Source of the DNA: Phascolomyces articulosus
Lineage: Eukaryota > Mucoromycota > Mucoromycetes > Mucorales > Lichtheimiaceae
Direction: 5' to 3'
DNA length: 64,000 bases
Assembly (NCBI GenBank): GCA_025677815.1
Contig: JAIXMP010000009.1
Location: 186,001 to 250,000 of the forward strand
Shown: piece after piece, positions 1 through 11,192 of the stretch
Layout: each line of letters opens with the position of its first letter
Position numbering within the stretch: position 1 is the first letter of the stretch
Notes under the pieces: model-generated
What the model saw: only the letters and a program-made list of their open reading frames with translations
Told to the model about the DNA's origin: nothing
The model's database searches: none
Translations under genes and position numbers: made by a program

Positions 1-2656
1 TGCAAGAATCATCAGATCCATCATATGAGTGACAAAAGAGCGTGTAGATGATGACGACGTGGATGACGACAACAACAGACCTGGTACATCCTTATTCTTC
101 TCCTCTTTTTCATCTTGTTCCATGATCGTTCTTGTTCCTGTTCCTCCTTGTTGCTCTTGCAATTTTTGTGTTATACTTTGTCGAATCCCCAATCGTATCC
201 ATCGTTCAATCATTTGTTTCACTACAGCCGGTGCTTCGTCGTACAAACCCGTACATTGCATGATCCAACTCACTGGTACAGTAAATGGAGTAACGGAATT
301 CTCAGAGGTCGTCCATAGAGTATACCACATTTGGACTAAGCGTTCAGTTTTGGAAGGATCACCGAGTCGTACCATTTCATGGAACATGGACACGAGTCCT
401 ATATGTTGGATGGCGAGGATTTCATGTGTTTTGGCTATATCAAGTCCCTTGAAATGACTACTCTGATCATTGGTATTACTACCACTAGGAATCGTAGGTC
501 TCTCTCCATGATGGTCCTTGGTCAGGGGAAAAGAGGGTGTACCCAGGTACCAAATAAAATCAGCCCGTGTCTTGAGAATTTGTCGAAAAATTTGTGATGC
601 CACGCCTTCTTCATTTCCATCGCCCGCAACAGTTAATAAAGCGCTCAAGAAATGGTTCACAAACCAACTACGTCTATCTCTACTACTACGCTCCTTTTTG
701 GTAGTTGACTTGTCACGCAACAGGGCCAATAATTGATCCATATAGACCTTAGGTTTGTTTTCGAGTAATCGAATTATCAATAACTGTTTCGTCAGTTGAG
801 TACTTTCATTGAAATAGTGCTGAACAAGGTCCGTAAAATCAGTCGAATGACGTCTGAGCCACATGAAGGAATCTTCATTGAATGTTTCTAATAAAGTGGG
901 GACAACATACACACCCAAGGAAGCAATACGTGGGTTATCTAACACTTGACACAAGTGTTTTCCATGAGCATTGTTGTTGTTGTTGTTATGTCGTGGGGGT
1001 TCTTTATTTTGCATGGTGGCAAGATGTTGAATATAAGCTTCTACAACTTGAGGCATGGCTTCTTCAAGACAATCAGCCACCCACCATCCCTTGGTCAATG
1101 TATCTGCGTGAGGCGTTAGTTGTACAAGTGTTTCAAAACATCCTTTTTTCAAGGCAGTATGAGCGTATTCGTTGACAACGGATGCAATGTTAATATCAGC
1201 ACCTGTTTTCATGTAGGTCGTCGCCGTATTATTATTATTATTATTATTATTATTACTACTATGGGTGTTGAATTCTTTGGCGGTGGTAGTGGTGATGGAG
1301 AAAACATCATCCATGGTATTACTTGTGGGTGTATTAAAAAGTTGTGTAAATGCATAAAAGGGGGCTGCGCGACGGTTGTAAGGTCCTTTTTCTTTCAACA
1401 AATTTAACAAGGCATCAAGAATTATGGTACGATGTTGATGATATGGGTCACGAATGGTCCAAAACGCCAACATGACATCCAGCATGATTTTTTTATCGTT
1501 TGGATAACACCGTTCAATCAGGTCCTTGAGATATAGATCGAATTCATTCGGGAGTAATTGTTGAAATTTAGTTTGCCATAATGAGATCCCATCTCTTAAT
1601 AAGCCAACTTTTTGGACTGTGTCATTGGGAACTTTTTTCGTGGCGACTGGATTATAGAGTGGGTTCTTGAAATTCGGTGCTATATACATATCAGTGGAAA
1701 GAAAAAAAAGCATTTCAATATTAAAATTTTTCATAAAGTTCCCTAATTCGTCTCCAATTCCCCAATTTTTTTTTTCGTTTACATCGCATGCGTCGTTGTA
1801 TTTCCAAGATTCTCGTAATACTTGTAATTTCAGGATACTCATGATGAGATAAACTTTGAGCAAGAATTAAAAAAGAAGCGTGACCCAACAACAAGTCATC
1901 TTTCGTAAATAGAGGTTTTGCAAGGCCCCCTCCCATGGCATCCAAAGGTTGATCCACATGTTTTGAGACAAGATCAACTTGCGCATGATCCAACATGGAC
2001 AAGAATTCCGAAATGTATCCCAACATACGTTGTTTATCCTGCCTTAGAATAGTTTCTAATTCTTGAACAAACACTTTTTTTGCACTCGTTTTCACCTCTA
2101 CCGCTGAAGAAGGATGATCCTGCTCTTCTTCATCCATGATCCAACACATCAACCAACTATGACACATCAAATGGATTGATCGTGATTTAACAAATTGAAC
2201 CAGTCCCATCGCACCCTGTTCTGTCGCTATTCTAGGGACCTGTTGTTTATTACACCAAGCTGATAAAACAAGACCGTATAAATACATGAGAATCGTCTTG
2301 TCAGTACTAGTATGTAACCATTGCCAAATCGTACTGGTGAGGTAACAAGGAAACTGAATGAGCCACCCAAATCCGTGTTGTTGAACAAGGCCATGAATGC
2401 ACGTGCGTAAGGATTCAGTGACAACAGTGTCAGCATAATGGGAGCCATAAGCTTCATCAGTATATTGGATCGATAATAAGAGTTGGATGTGAACGTTAAA
2501 GAATTCAAAGGATTCCTGCAGTGACGATGGATAACTAAATGTTGCGTTGGTAATGCGATTGAGTTTGACACTGCTTTCAGGCTCTTTTAATAGATCGCGT
2601 AGTGTTTGAATAGAGAGACTAGAAGTGTCTTGATTTAAGAGACTACCAAGATCCAT
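1..2656 (-). CDS. Large alpha-helical repeat protein, N-terminal part (runs off the window)
   Basis: The start ATG is at 2656. Exon 1 is 2656-1783; a 103-nt intron (1782-1680, donor GTAAAC, acceptor TATAG) joins in phase 1 to an exon that stays open to base 1. At least about 850 residues are therefore present and the C-terminus lies outside the window. The protein is leucine-rich and predicted helical throughout, with short amphipathic blocks typical of ARM/HEAT solenoids. It has no signal peptide or membrane segment. A poly-Asn run is encoded by the repeat at 1231-1254 and a second Asn run lies near 975-990. I do not recognise the family. Size and style fit a scaffold subunit of a large nuclear complex (Integrator or Mediator type), but that is only a guess. 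It is divergent from CTU1, with a 251-bp shared upstream region. Confidence 0.75.
1231..1254. repeat. (ATT)n trinucleotide repeat inside a coding exon
   Basis: An ATT/AAT run within the minus-strand helical-repeat gene, read as a poly-Asn tract. The repeat length is a multiple of three and the frame stays open on both sides. Confidence 0.85.
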
Positions 2657-2907
2657 CGTGTCCTACTAGTTCCTGCGATCGTGGGTATGTGTTGATATTT
2701 GACCTTTTTTTTTTTTTGGTAATAATTATCTCCAGAAATAATAATAATAATTAGGCTTTCCATGAAAAAGCTGAGTTGCTGCACCTATTTGCTTTATTTT
2801 TATTTTTTTTTCTTGTTTTTGACATTGGATCAACCTTTTTTTTTTCCCTCCAACTCTCTTCCCTACTCTCTTACTCTCATTGACAGACGGCAACAACAGC
2901 AGTAACC

Positions 2908-4452
2908 ATGGTAAAACTTTGCGTATTATGTTCAGAAAATCGAGCCATGATCAAACGACCAAAAACAGGCCAACAGATCTGTCAACAATGTTTTTTTTAT
3001 GTTTTTGAAACCGAGATCCACAATACGATCGTAGACAATAATCTCTTTAAACGAGGTGAAAGAGTAGCCATTGGTGCCAGTGGTGGCAAAGGTATAAAAA
3101 AAACATTGAGTCTATAACCGATGGAACGTCATGGATCGACCATGGATGTATTAAAAATATTCTCTTTCTTTTATATAGATTCCACCGTCCTTGCACATGT
3201 ATTGAAAGTTTTAAATGAACGTTACGACTATGGCTGTGAACTCTTTCTTTTATCTGTGGACGAAGGCATTACGGGATACAGAGACGATTCCCTCGAAACA
3301 GTCAAACGTAATCAACAACAATACGAACTACCACTTAAAATTGTATCTTATGCTGATTTGTACGGCTGGAGTATGGATGATATTGTGCAAGAAGTGGGAC
3401 GTAAAAATAATTGTACTTATTGTGGCGTCTTTCGACGTCAAGCATTGGATCGTGGCGCAGTCATGTTGGGTGTAGATCATATTGTTACTGGTCATAATGC
3501 AGATGATATTGCTGAAACAATTCTTATGAATAGTGAGTTTTTTTTTGTATTTCTGATTTAGTACGCTGAAAGGAAGTGAGATATTGATGATCACTATATA
3601 AAATAATGATATAGTCTTCCGTGGCGATGTAGCTCGTTTGGGTAGATGCACAGAAATATTTACGCAAGGTGAAAGTATGATTCGACGATCTAAACCATTT
3701 AAGTATACCTATGAAAAAGAAATTGTCATGTATGCTTATTTCAAGAAATTGGATTACTTTTCTACTGAATGTATCTATTCGCCAAATGCCTATCGTGGTC
3801 ACGCACGTACTTTTTTGAAGGATCTGGAATCGATTCGACCCAGTGCTATTATTGGTAAATATAATGAGATAGAAAAGGAGGATAGAGAGAGAGAAAAAAA
3901 TGGAACAGGATAATTGTTTATATATCACTTGTCATTGACTTACTCTAATCAAATAATATAATGTAGACATTATTCATTCTGGAGAAGCCTTTGAAATTAA
4001 ATCAGATATCAAAATGCCAACACAAAAGACTTGTGAACGGTGTGGCTACATGTCATCTAATACCATTTGTAAAGCTTGTATGATGCTTGAAGGATTGAAT
4101 CGAGGTTTGCCTCAACTTGGTATTGGTAAAGGAGGATCCCGTATGGTAAGGATGAGTCAAAAGGATATAATTTATCGGATTCAAAATAAAAGAATTGGGA
4201 GGGTAAGAAAATTCATGCCCTCGGTATTTTTTAATGATATAGCGTCGCCAATTATCAGATGAAGAGAATAACAATGATCAAGAACGACCCTCACGTAAAA
4301 CCGTACAGCATTTCTCTAAAATTGAGCGTGATACGACTATTGCACCCATTCAACCACGCGATCCATCGCAAGTATATACACCACCTCCTCGCGTTCCGAC
4401 ACATATATTAAATGACTCAACAAAGTCGGAAAAGAAGGATTTAAGTTGGTGA
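2908..4452 (+). CDS. NCS6: Cytoplasmic tRNA 2-thiolation protein 1 (Ncs6/Ctu1)
   Basis: Exons 2908-3091, 3179-3532, 3615-3854, 3967-4145 and 4243-4452 give 388 residues. Family role: with Ctu2/Ncs2 it activates and thiolates U34 of tRNA-Lys, -Glu and -Gln in the cytosol, using sulfur carried by Urm1. Visible motifs: an N-terminal zinc site (C5, C8, C25, C28), the PP-loop ATP site SGGKDST at residues 58-64 (split by intron 1 inside the Asp codon), the [11 protein letters not shown] cysteine pair, [11 protein letters not shown], and a C-terminal CERCGY..CKAC zinc motif. Length is normal for the family (about 350-390). The last intron is the least certain: a donor at 4203 would also keep frame but leaves only a 40-nt intron, so I chose 4146. 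Divergent from the upstream minus-strand gene. Confidence 0.93.
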
Positions 4453-4454
4453 AG

Positions 4455-4500
<46 letters not shown>
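4455..4500. repeat. (AAT)n microsatellite
   Basis: Uninterrupted ATA/AAT trinucleotide repeat directly after the CTU1 stop codon, in the presumed 3' UTR. Confidence 0.9.
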
Positions 4501-4501
<1 letters not shown>

Positions 4502-5125
4502 GTACATCTATAAAACCGAAAATAAAAACACGTTGAAAATCTAAAGTTTACGGTGTATCTAATTATCCCTTCTTTTTTTCATATAGAATATTCTCCAAAC
4601 CTAATGGATAGACAACGCATTGTACTTTAGAAGAAAAGCATATGAAGATTGGATCAGCATTTTATCTTCTTTGTAACTTTATTGCATTATATATTTAAAA
4701 AGATAGGCATCTTTTTTAAGTACAAAAATAAACCACATCATCATCCATCATCATCTCTTTTTTTATATTTTTGCCCGGTAGAACATGAGATGCCGCTGAG
4801 GAATGATCTGACTTTCCGGTGAATGGTTTCGCAGTTTGCAAAAGTGTCCATAAATAGTATATTAATTAGCCGAAAAAAGAAGTTTTATTATATACCAAGA
4901 GGCAACATATATTGATTGGGGTTAGGCTCTGCGTTAATTGTTTGGATATGTAAATGATTATGAATGAATGCGAGTGAGTGGGTGTGTAAATGAATACAAT
5001 AAGATTTCACACACACATAACACATCACACAGTTTGAATTAACCCTCCCCCTTTTTCTTTTCTTTCTCTTTCGGTTATTCACCTTCTTCCGTTACCCTTT
5101 TTCTCTTTTTATTATTATTACTACC
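4501..5125. other. Intergenic spacer between CTU1 and the LAM gene
   Basis: AT-rich, with pyrimidine-rich runs just before the ATG at 5126. Several short open frames occur but none has codon-like composition. I see no RNA gene or repeat beyond the microsatellite at its start. Confidence 0.6.
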
Positions 5126-8100
5126 ATGCCCGAGTCTATTCCCATTATATCACATACGTCAGTACCAGCATTATCGTTACCTTCTGAGGAAGACCATACC
5201 CCAACACCCACAACTTCTACTTCAACTACAACGGGCACGTCATCCCTCCAAGTAAAACGATCACGTCCAAGATTATTAAAACGATTGTCGGCTCAATCAT
5301 TATTAACTCGATCGAAGCATAGTAATGGAAGTAATGTCTCTTTAGTTGACTCGTCGTCGTCTACTACTACTAAAGAAGAAAAAGAGAATAAGAGTAAGAA
5401 GCAACAAAAATCGGAGACAGTATCAGAACTCGTAGATACGGCTACGGCAAAAGCGCCGAATCAACCAGTAATAACAACAACAAAAACAGCACCAACAAGT
5501 GGAGTCGGGTCAACCTCTTTACCGACACGTAAACCATCCTTTAGTTTATCAACACCTTCAATTACCATCGCAACATACCAAAAAGAGGTGGTCACCAGTA
5601 CAGCCACGGATTTATCATCTTCTACATCCACATCGACTCAACAACAATAACAATCCTCTTCGTCAGCATCATCGTCTACCACCTATTTATCATCTTCATT
5701 ACCATCCAAGCATCCATCACTACAACAGGAACAGAACAATTATAGTAAACATAAAAAGAACGAACATCGTAAATCTTCCATCATTATGCCGTCACCTTCT
5801 TCTTCTTCCTCCTCTTCCCCTGAAACACCGCAACCGCCACAATCTCATGCTCCTCCTACTATTACGACAACAACATGCGACACAACAGCAACAGTAACAA
5901 CATCATCCTCATTTGCGTCTCATTCACCTTCCTCTTCTTTTCTTGCATCTTCTTTCTCTTCATTTCAACAACCATCACATCCTACACCTTTTCGTTTAAG
6001 AAAAACACAATCAACTTCCTCCCTATTATCACTTGCTTCTTCATCTGCATCAAGAAGAAATAGTATATCATCTTCACTTTCATCATCAGAAGAAGACAGT
6101 GATAGCGACAACAGTTCAAGTGACGACGACGAAAACGACAACGAAAAGAAAAAACACGGTTCTCCACCACAACAACATCGTAGTATGCCATTATTATCTC
6201 AACGTACAGTCCATCAATTGGTCCCAGGAAGTGTCGCTGCTCAATGTGATTATCCTTTAGCCAGTGCAAAACGAAACATGGAATTTCATACATTGTTTCG
6301 TTCTGTGCCAGAATTGGACCCACTAATTGAAGGTAAAAAAAAATAGCATTTTATCAATATTTTTAATTAGAGGATTTCGATTGTTATAAACCAATCGTCT
6401 TGTCATGCCGATCAAAAAAGAATTATTGACTTAACATATTTTTATATTCTATTTACTAGTGTATAAATGTGCATTACAAAAAGAAATTTTATTACAAGGG
6501 CATATTTATATTACTGAACACCATCTTTGTTTTAATGCTAATATTTTTGGATGGGTCACCAATGTATAGATTGTTTTTTTTCTTTTTCTCTTTCAATTCA
6601 TTCAAATGAAGCATCATTCATCGTTAACTTATTTTTTCCCCTCTTTATCATGTATATATAGCTTGTGATTGCCTTTTCAGATATTACCAGTATTGAAAAA
6701 CGAATGACGGCCATGATTATTCCTAATGGTATTCAAGTATCTACAGGTCATGCCAAGGTAATCATAATTGATGATGTATCCACATAATAAAAAACGTTAT
6801 TGACCAATATATTCATTTTTTATCATATTTTTATATTAGCATATTTTTGCATCATTCATGTCAAGAGATATGGCATTTGATCAAATGTACAAAGTATGGC
6901 AAATGCATCACGATACAGCCCAAGTTCAAACCTCTTTACAACCACAGAATCATAGTGACTTCGTACTTAAAAATGAAGAAGATGATGAAGAAGAGGACGA
7001 AGACGAAGATGCTTTCTCAGAATCAAGCTCTGTCACTGACGACCATACATTCTCTTCTGAAAAAGAATCCGATGAAGCCATTGTTAAGACTCCTCATTGT
7101 CAATGTGATGAACATTTAAATCAAATCGCTTTGGATGCTACTTATAAAGGCACTGTAGGTGTGATGCATGAACTACTTTTTCAAACCAATTTTTTTCCAA
7201 AAGCTTTAAAAAAATATGAAGGATGTCAAGGTAAACAAAAAAAAAAGTTTTGTTAAACGCGATCCTTAGTTTCTGAAACCTCCTTGTTTTAATAATCCAT
7301 ATTATTGTTGATGTTGTTGTATAAAAAATTTCAACATGAATCATATCACATATGAATTGAATCATGATAGATCTTACGGTCAATAAATGGGATGGTCATA
7401 CACGTGAAAGTTATTATAAACGCCAACTTAGTAACGATGAAGGTTTGTTTATATTTATTATTAAAAAAGAATGGATATATATGCATAATCTACAATGACG
7501 ATAAAGAGGACTGATTTCTTTATACTTCTTTTGATCGATTGTGGTACAATGACAATGCAAAACTTTAAAGGTGTTCATATTCGATGTTTCCGAAAAGATG
7601 AATTGGTTGCTATTAAAATCCCTCATTACTGTGCAGTGGAATCCACAGTCCGTGCTCCGGATACTCCCATGGGAGCAGCTATTTGTTTACGGATTCGAAC
7701 ATGCATGTCCCGTGTTACATCTACCAAAGTGAGAGTCTATATTACGTTTCAGATTGAGAGTAGTCAATCCAGTCCAATCAAAAGTAGGTGCTTCCAAAAA
7801 CCATCATAATGAAGAGTGATCTATTTTACTAAAAACAATGGGGATATTCAACACACCCTTTTTATTATTTATTTAGCAATGATTGAAAATGATATATTTG
7901 CAAGTCAAAAACAATTCCATGGACAATTAGATCGCATGTTACGATCCAAAACTACACGTCAACGCGTTGAAAAAATGATCAAGGCTGAGCATAAAAAACA
8001 TGGAAAACATAATCATGATTATAATCACAAAGATGAAAGAAACACGCATATCAAGACACGATGGATTCGAAATTTAGTCAGTTATGTACAAAAAACAATT

Positions 8101-8481
8101 GATTGTGGTGTATCATCATTTATTTCGGTCGTGAGCTCGATTTTCCATGTATTATTTTCATTGAATGGACCTCAAATGATGGCCTTGTGTATGTGCATTG
8201 CTTTGTTGACCAATGTATTAATGGCTTATCGTATTTCAAGTATTTCGAATCAATTGGATAAATTGGGAGACGTATCTTCTCCTTCATCTTCTACTACTGG
8301 TGGTAAACGGCCATGGTATGCATTACCTTCCTCTTCCTTCAGAAAATATGATTTGGATTACAACAAACACGGTATCTATCAATTGGAGCAAAGTATAGAT
8401 ACCATTCATGATGTAATGTCCCAGTTACAAAAGGATGTTCGTAATCAAAATGATAGATTACATCGATTACGACACTTGTAA
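5126..8481 (+). CDS. GRAM-VASt lipid-transfer protein, LAM/Ltc/GRAMD1 (Aster) family, with an in-frame stop
   Basis: Exons 5126-6332, 6460-6563, 6662-6757, 6840-7230, 7371-7442, 7571-7783 and 7877-8481 (895 residues if the internal stop is passed). Family role: sterol transfer at ER contact sites with plasma membrane, vacuole or mitochondria. The N-terminal ~380 residues are Ser/Thr/Gln-rich low complexity. A GRAM domain follows (about 385-500, FHTLFRSVPELD...), then an acidic linker, a VASt (StART-like) domain (about 559-722, with VRAPDTPMG and a basic-aromatic strand), and one C-terminal membrane helix (about 795-815), the usual ER anchor. Oddity: a TAA at 5648-5650 interrupts a Gln tract, and the same frame continues open for about 230 codons into the GRAM domain. 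An in-frame ATG at 5786 could serve as a downstream start giving a shorter N-terminus. The acceptor at 7570 is the least certain junction. Confidence 0.85.
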
Positions 8482-8697
8482 AAAAAAACAGTATACCAAA
8501 ACAAATCGCATATAAATAAATAGTGTACATATAAATATTAGTATATATTATATATATTTTAACCTCTAATTTATTTTTTTGGATTTATATTTAAGAGTGT
8601 AATGCATCTTTTGATAGGTTACACCACGCACTGAGCCTCAAAAAAATATATATATACAAATTTTTTTTTCTTTCTTTTTTTTGGTCGACCACACACA

Positions 8698-10382
8698 ATG
8701 TCAACAGCACAAGTAGAAAAAAAGTTACAACCAAGTCGTAAAGGCAAAAAGGCATGGCGTAAAAACATTGACATGCAGCCTGTCGATGAGGCTTTAGAAT
8801 CTTTACGAGTAGAAGAACGTGTTCGGTAAATTGAGCAACTACAACAGCAAAAAAAGATTTTTTTTTAAAAAAAAAGGACGATCGATCTCGAGAATAATAA
8901 AAAAGATACTCATTTAATTCGATTGATTATATACTATAGTGGTTTAGGAGCCAAAATTGATGATTTATTTACAATTGATACCACGGGTGATTTACAAGGT
9001 AAAAAAAAGAAATAGTGATACTATTAGTGTATGGAAGGAGATCCGTTATTTTTTTTCTCATGATCTCTCATGGTGTGAATACAAAACATGGATCTTTTTT
9101 TTAGTCAAGAGACAATTGGCACGAGATAAACCCTTAAAAGTCGACGAAATTTTGGCTGAACGATCTGCAGTACCTGCTGTGATTGCTCGAGTCAAAGCAG
9201 CTAATGTTGAGAAAAAGGAATCAAAACACGATTTACAAAAAGTGAATCATATTGCCAAACGAAAACGGGAAGGTGCTATTCCTCCTTCTGCACCAAAGAA
9301 AAAGAAGAAACAATCAGTCAAACAAGCATCTTATGATATGTGGGGGGATGGTAAGGAAGTATATATTTTTATAAATTAAAATAGTGAATATCGATAATGA
9401 TGTTAGTGAAAGAGAAAGTATACTGAATGATATATATATTTATAGAAGGTGCAGAGGATGAAGTGGAAGAAGAGCAAGAAGATGCATCCAAAGGGTATCT
9501 TGATGTTGTAAAGGAACGCAAAGTCAAAGCGCCTTCAACACTCAAATCCAAGCCTGCTGCTATGGTTCACAAGGCCTCTGTTGAAGTACCTCATGCTGGT
9601 GCCTCGTATAATCCCACCATGGAAGATCATCAAGAATTACTCAAGGAAGCCCATGCTATTGAAGTGAAAAAGGAAGAAGCCACAAAGAAATTGAATGAAC
9701 AACTTGCTTATAGAAAGGAATTGGATCAATTGAAGAGTGAATTGGAAGAATCTATTTCGGATGATGAAGACGAAGATGAAGGCGAGGAAGAGGAAGAAGA
9801 ACAAGGAGAAGAATCTGCCAAACAAAAGCAAGAAGGTGTTCGTAAAACAAAGACACAGCGTAACAAGGAAAAGCGAAAACGATATAATCGTATGTTAGAA
9901 GAACAAAAGATTCATGAACGTGATATTCGAAAGCAAATTGATCGCGTCAAGGCCATTGAAGCTGAATTACAAGAGCAAATTGAAAAATTGGAAAAGGCTG
10001 CTGAGATACGTCGTCATTTGAAGGAAGAAGATGAAAAGAAGGGGGCTCGACGATTAGGTAGACATTATATTAAGGAGCAGCCTATGGCAGTACAATTACA
10101 AGAAGAATTAAGTGAAACTTTACGTCAATTGAAGGTAAGGAAGTGTTTTATTTAAAATAAACAACGTTCTAATGTTGATGTCAAGATATATAACGAACGA
10201 AAAACTTTCTTTGATGATAGCCTGAAGGAAACAATCTTCGTGATCGATTTACCAGTATCCAAAAACGTAATATTATCGAACCTAGAGTACCTATTACACC
10301 CTTCAAAAAGTACAAGGCCAAGGTTTACGAAAAACGATCTTACAAGCAATTTGATGCTCAACAACAAAAGAAGAAGAAATAA
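8698..10382 (+). CDS. NOP53: Ribosome biogenesis protein NOP53 (GLTSCR2/PICT1 family)
   Basis: Exons 8698-8825, 8940-8998, 9105-9350, 9446-10134 and 10221-10382 give 427 residues. NOP53 is a nucleolar factor of the pre-60S particle that recruits the exosome helicase Mtr4 for ITS2 processing. Evidence: the N-terminal family signature SRKGKKAWRKNID, a DLFTID segment, the strongly basic and acidic coiled-coil middle (acid run near 9765-9815), and the conserved C-terminal block RNIIEPRVPITPFK followed by a Lys-rich tail. All four introns are short and keep phase. It lies in tandem after the LAM gene with a 216-bp spacer. Confidence 0.92.
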
Positions 10383-10702
10383 AGTCTTCTTGTCCATCTT
10401 CATGTACCCTCTTTTTTTCATTGTTACTTAATATTACTATGTACCCCCCCATCCTTTTTTTTTCTTGTTTGTTTCTTTCATTATTATTTTTTCTTCCTTT
10501 TTCATTTTTTGTATGTATATCATTTTTTTTTTCAAAAAAAAAAAGCATCCCATATATAAAGAAAAACTTTGCATCTTAATTTTTTTCATCTAATCGAGAA
10601 TTTTTATTTGCCAGGCACATTTATAGCAATAAAAAAAATAAGAGCTCAATTCACTCAGCCTTCTTCCACTTTTTTTTTAAAAAAAAATCACATAAGCAAA
10701 CC
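10383..10702. other. Spacer between NOP53 and the GON7-like gene
   Basis: 320 bp of T-rich and A-rich runs (3' UTR of NOP53 and promoter of the next gene). Nothing else recognisable. Confidence 0.6.
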
Positions 10703-10999
10703 ATGAGCTCGATTACCGCGTCATATACTTCAGCATCAGAAAATAAATCGTTTGAACATGCCATTACAACAGACAAAGGCACCATGTACGATCTTACTGA
10801 ATCCATCAAACTCATTCAAACGGATATCAATCAATATTTAACAAGTCGCATGGCAGCCAATAATGAAAACATGGATACTTCTAAAGAAGAAGCAGAGGCA
10901 GAAGGAGAAGAAGACGAGGAAGAAGACGAGGAAGAGGACCAACGACCTGATACCAACAACAACAACAATAATAATAAAAAACAAAAGACATCAAAATAA
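10703..10999 (+). CDS. Probable GON7, small KEOPS/EKC complex subunit
   Basis: Single-exon ORF of 98 residues. Layout: a short N-terminal part with a predicted helix (YDLTESIKLIQTDINQYLTS), then an Asp/Glu-rich run (about residues 60-76), an Asn run, and a short basic tail KKQKTSK. GON7/C14orf142 proteins share this plan: about 90-125 residues, one helical part that binds Pcc1/LAGE3, an acidic disordered C-half and a KRPKT-like end. KEOPS makes the t6A base at position 37 of ANN-decoding tRNAs. Identity rests on architecture and weak helix similarity, so it is tentative. The alternative is an unrelated acidic small protein. Confidence 0.55.
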   Translation: MSSITASYTSASENKSFEHAITTDKGTMYDLTESIKLIQTDINQYLTSRMAANNENMDTSKEEAEAEGEEDEEEDEEEDQRPDTNNNNNNNKKQKTSK

Positions 11000-11192
11000 T
11001 AAAGACAAGTAGTTTGTGTATATACCAAATCAACTGTATATATATATATATAGGTTCATTCATCCTACTATATTATAATAATAGTAATAATTACGTATTA
11101 GTTAAAAAATGTATATAAAAGGAATATGTATATAGGTTAAGTATGAAGGGTGTAAGAAAGATAAAAAGAGGGGATATATATAGAAAAAAATA

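Noticed and set aside
4146..4262. Extending CTU1 exon 4 past 4146 (frame stays open to 4262)
   Set aside because: The extra residues do not fit the family, and it would either lose the in-frame final exon or leave only a 40-nt intron (donor 4203). Donor 4146 gives a normal 97-nt intron.
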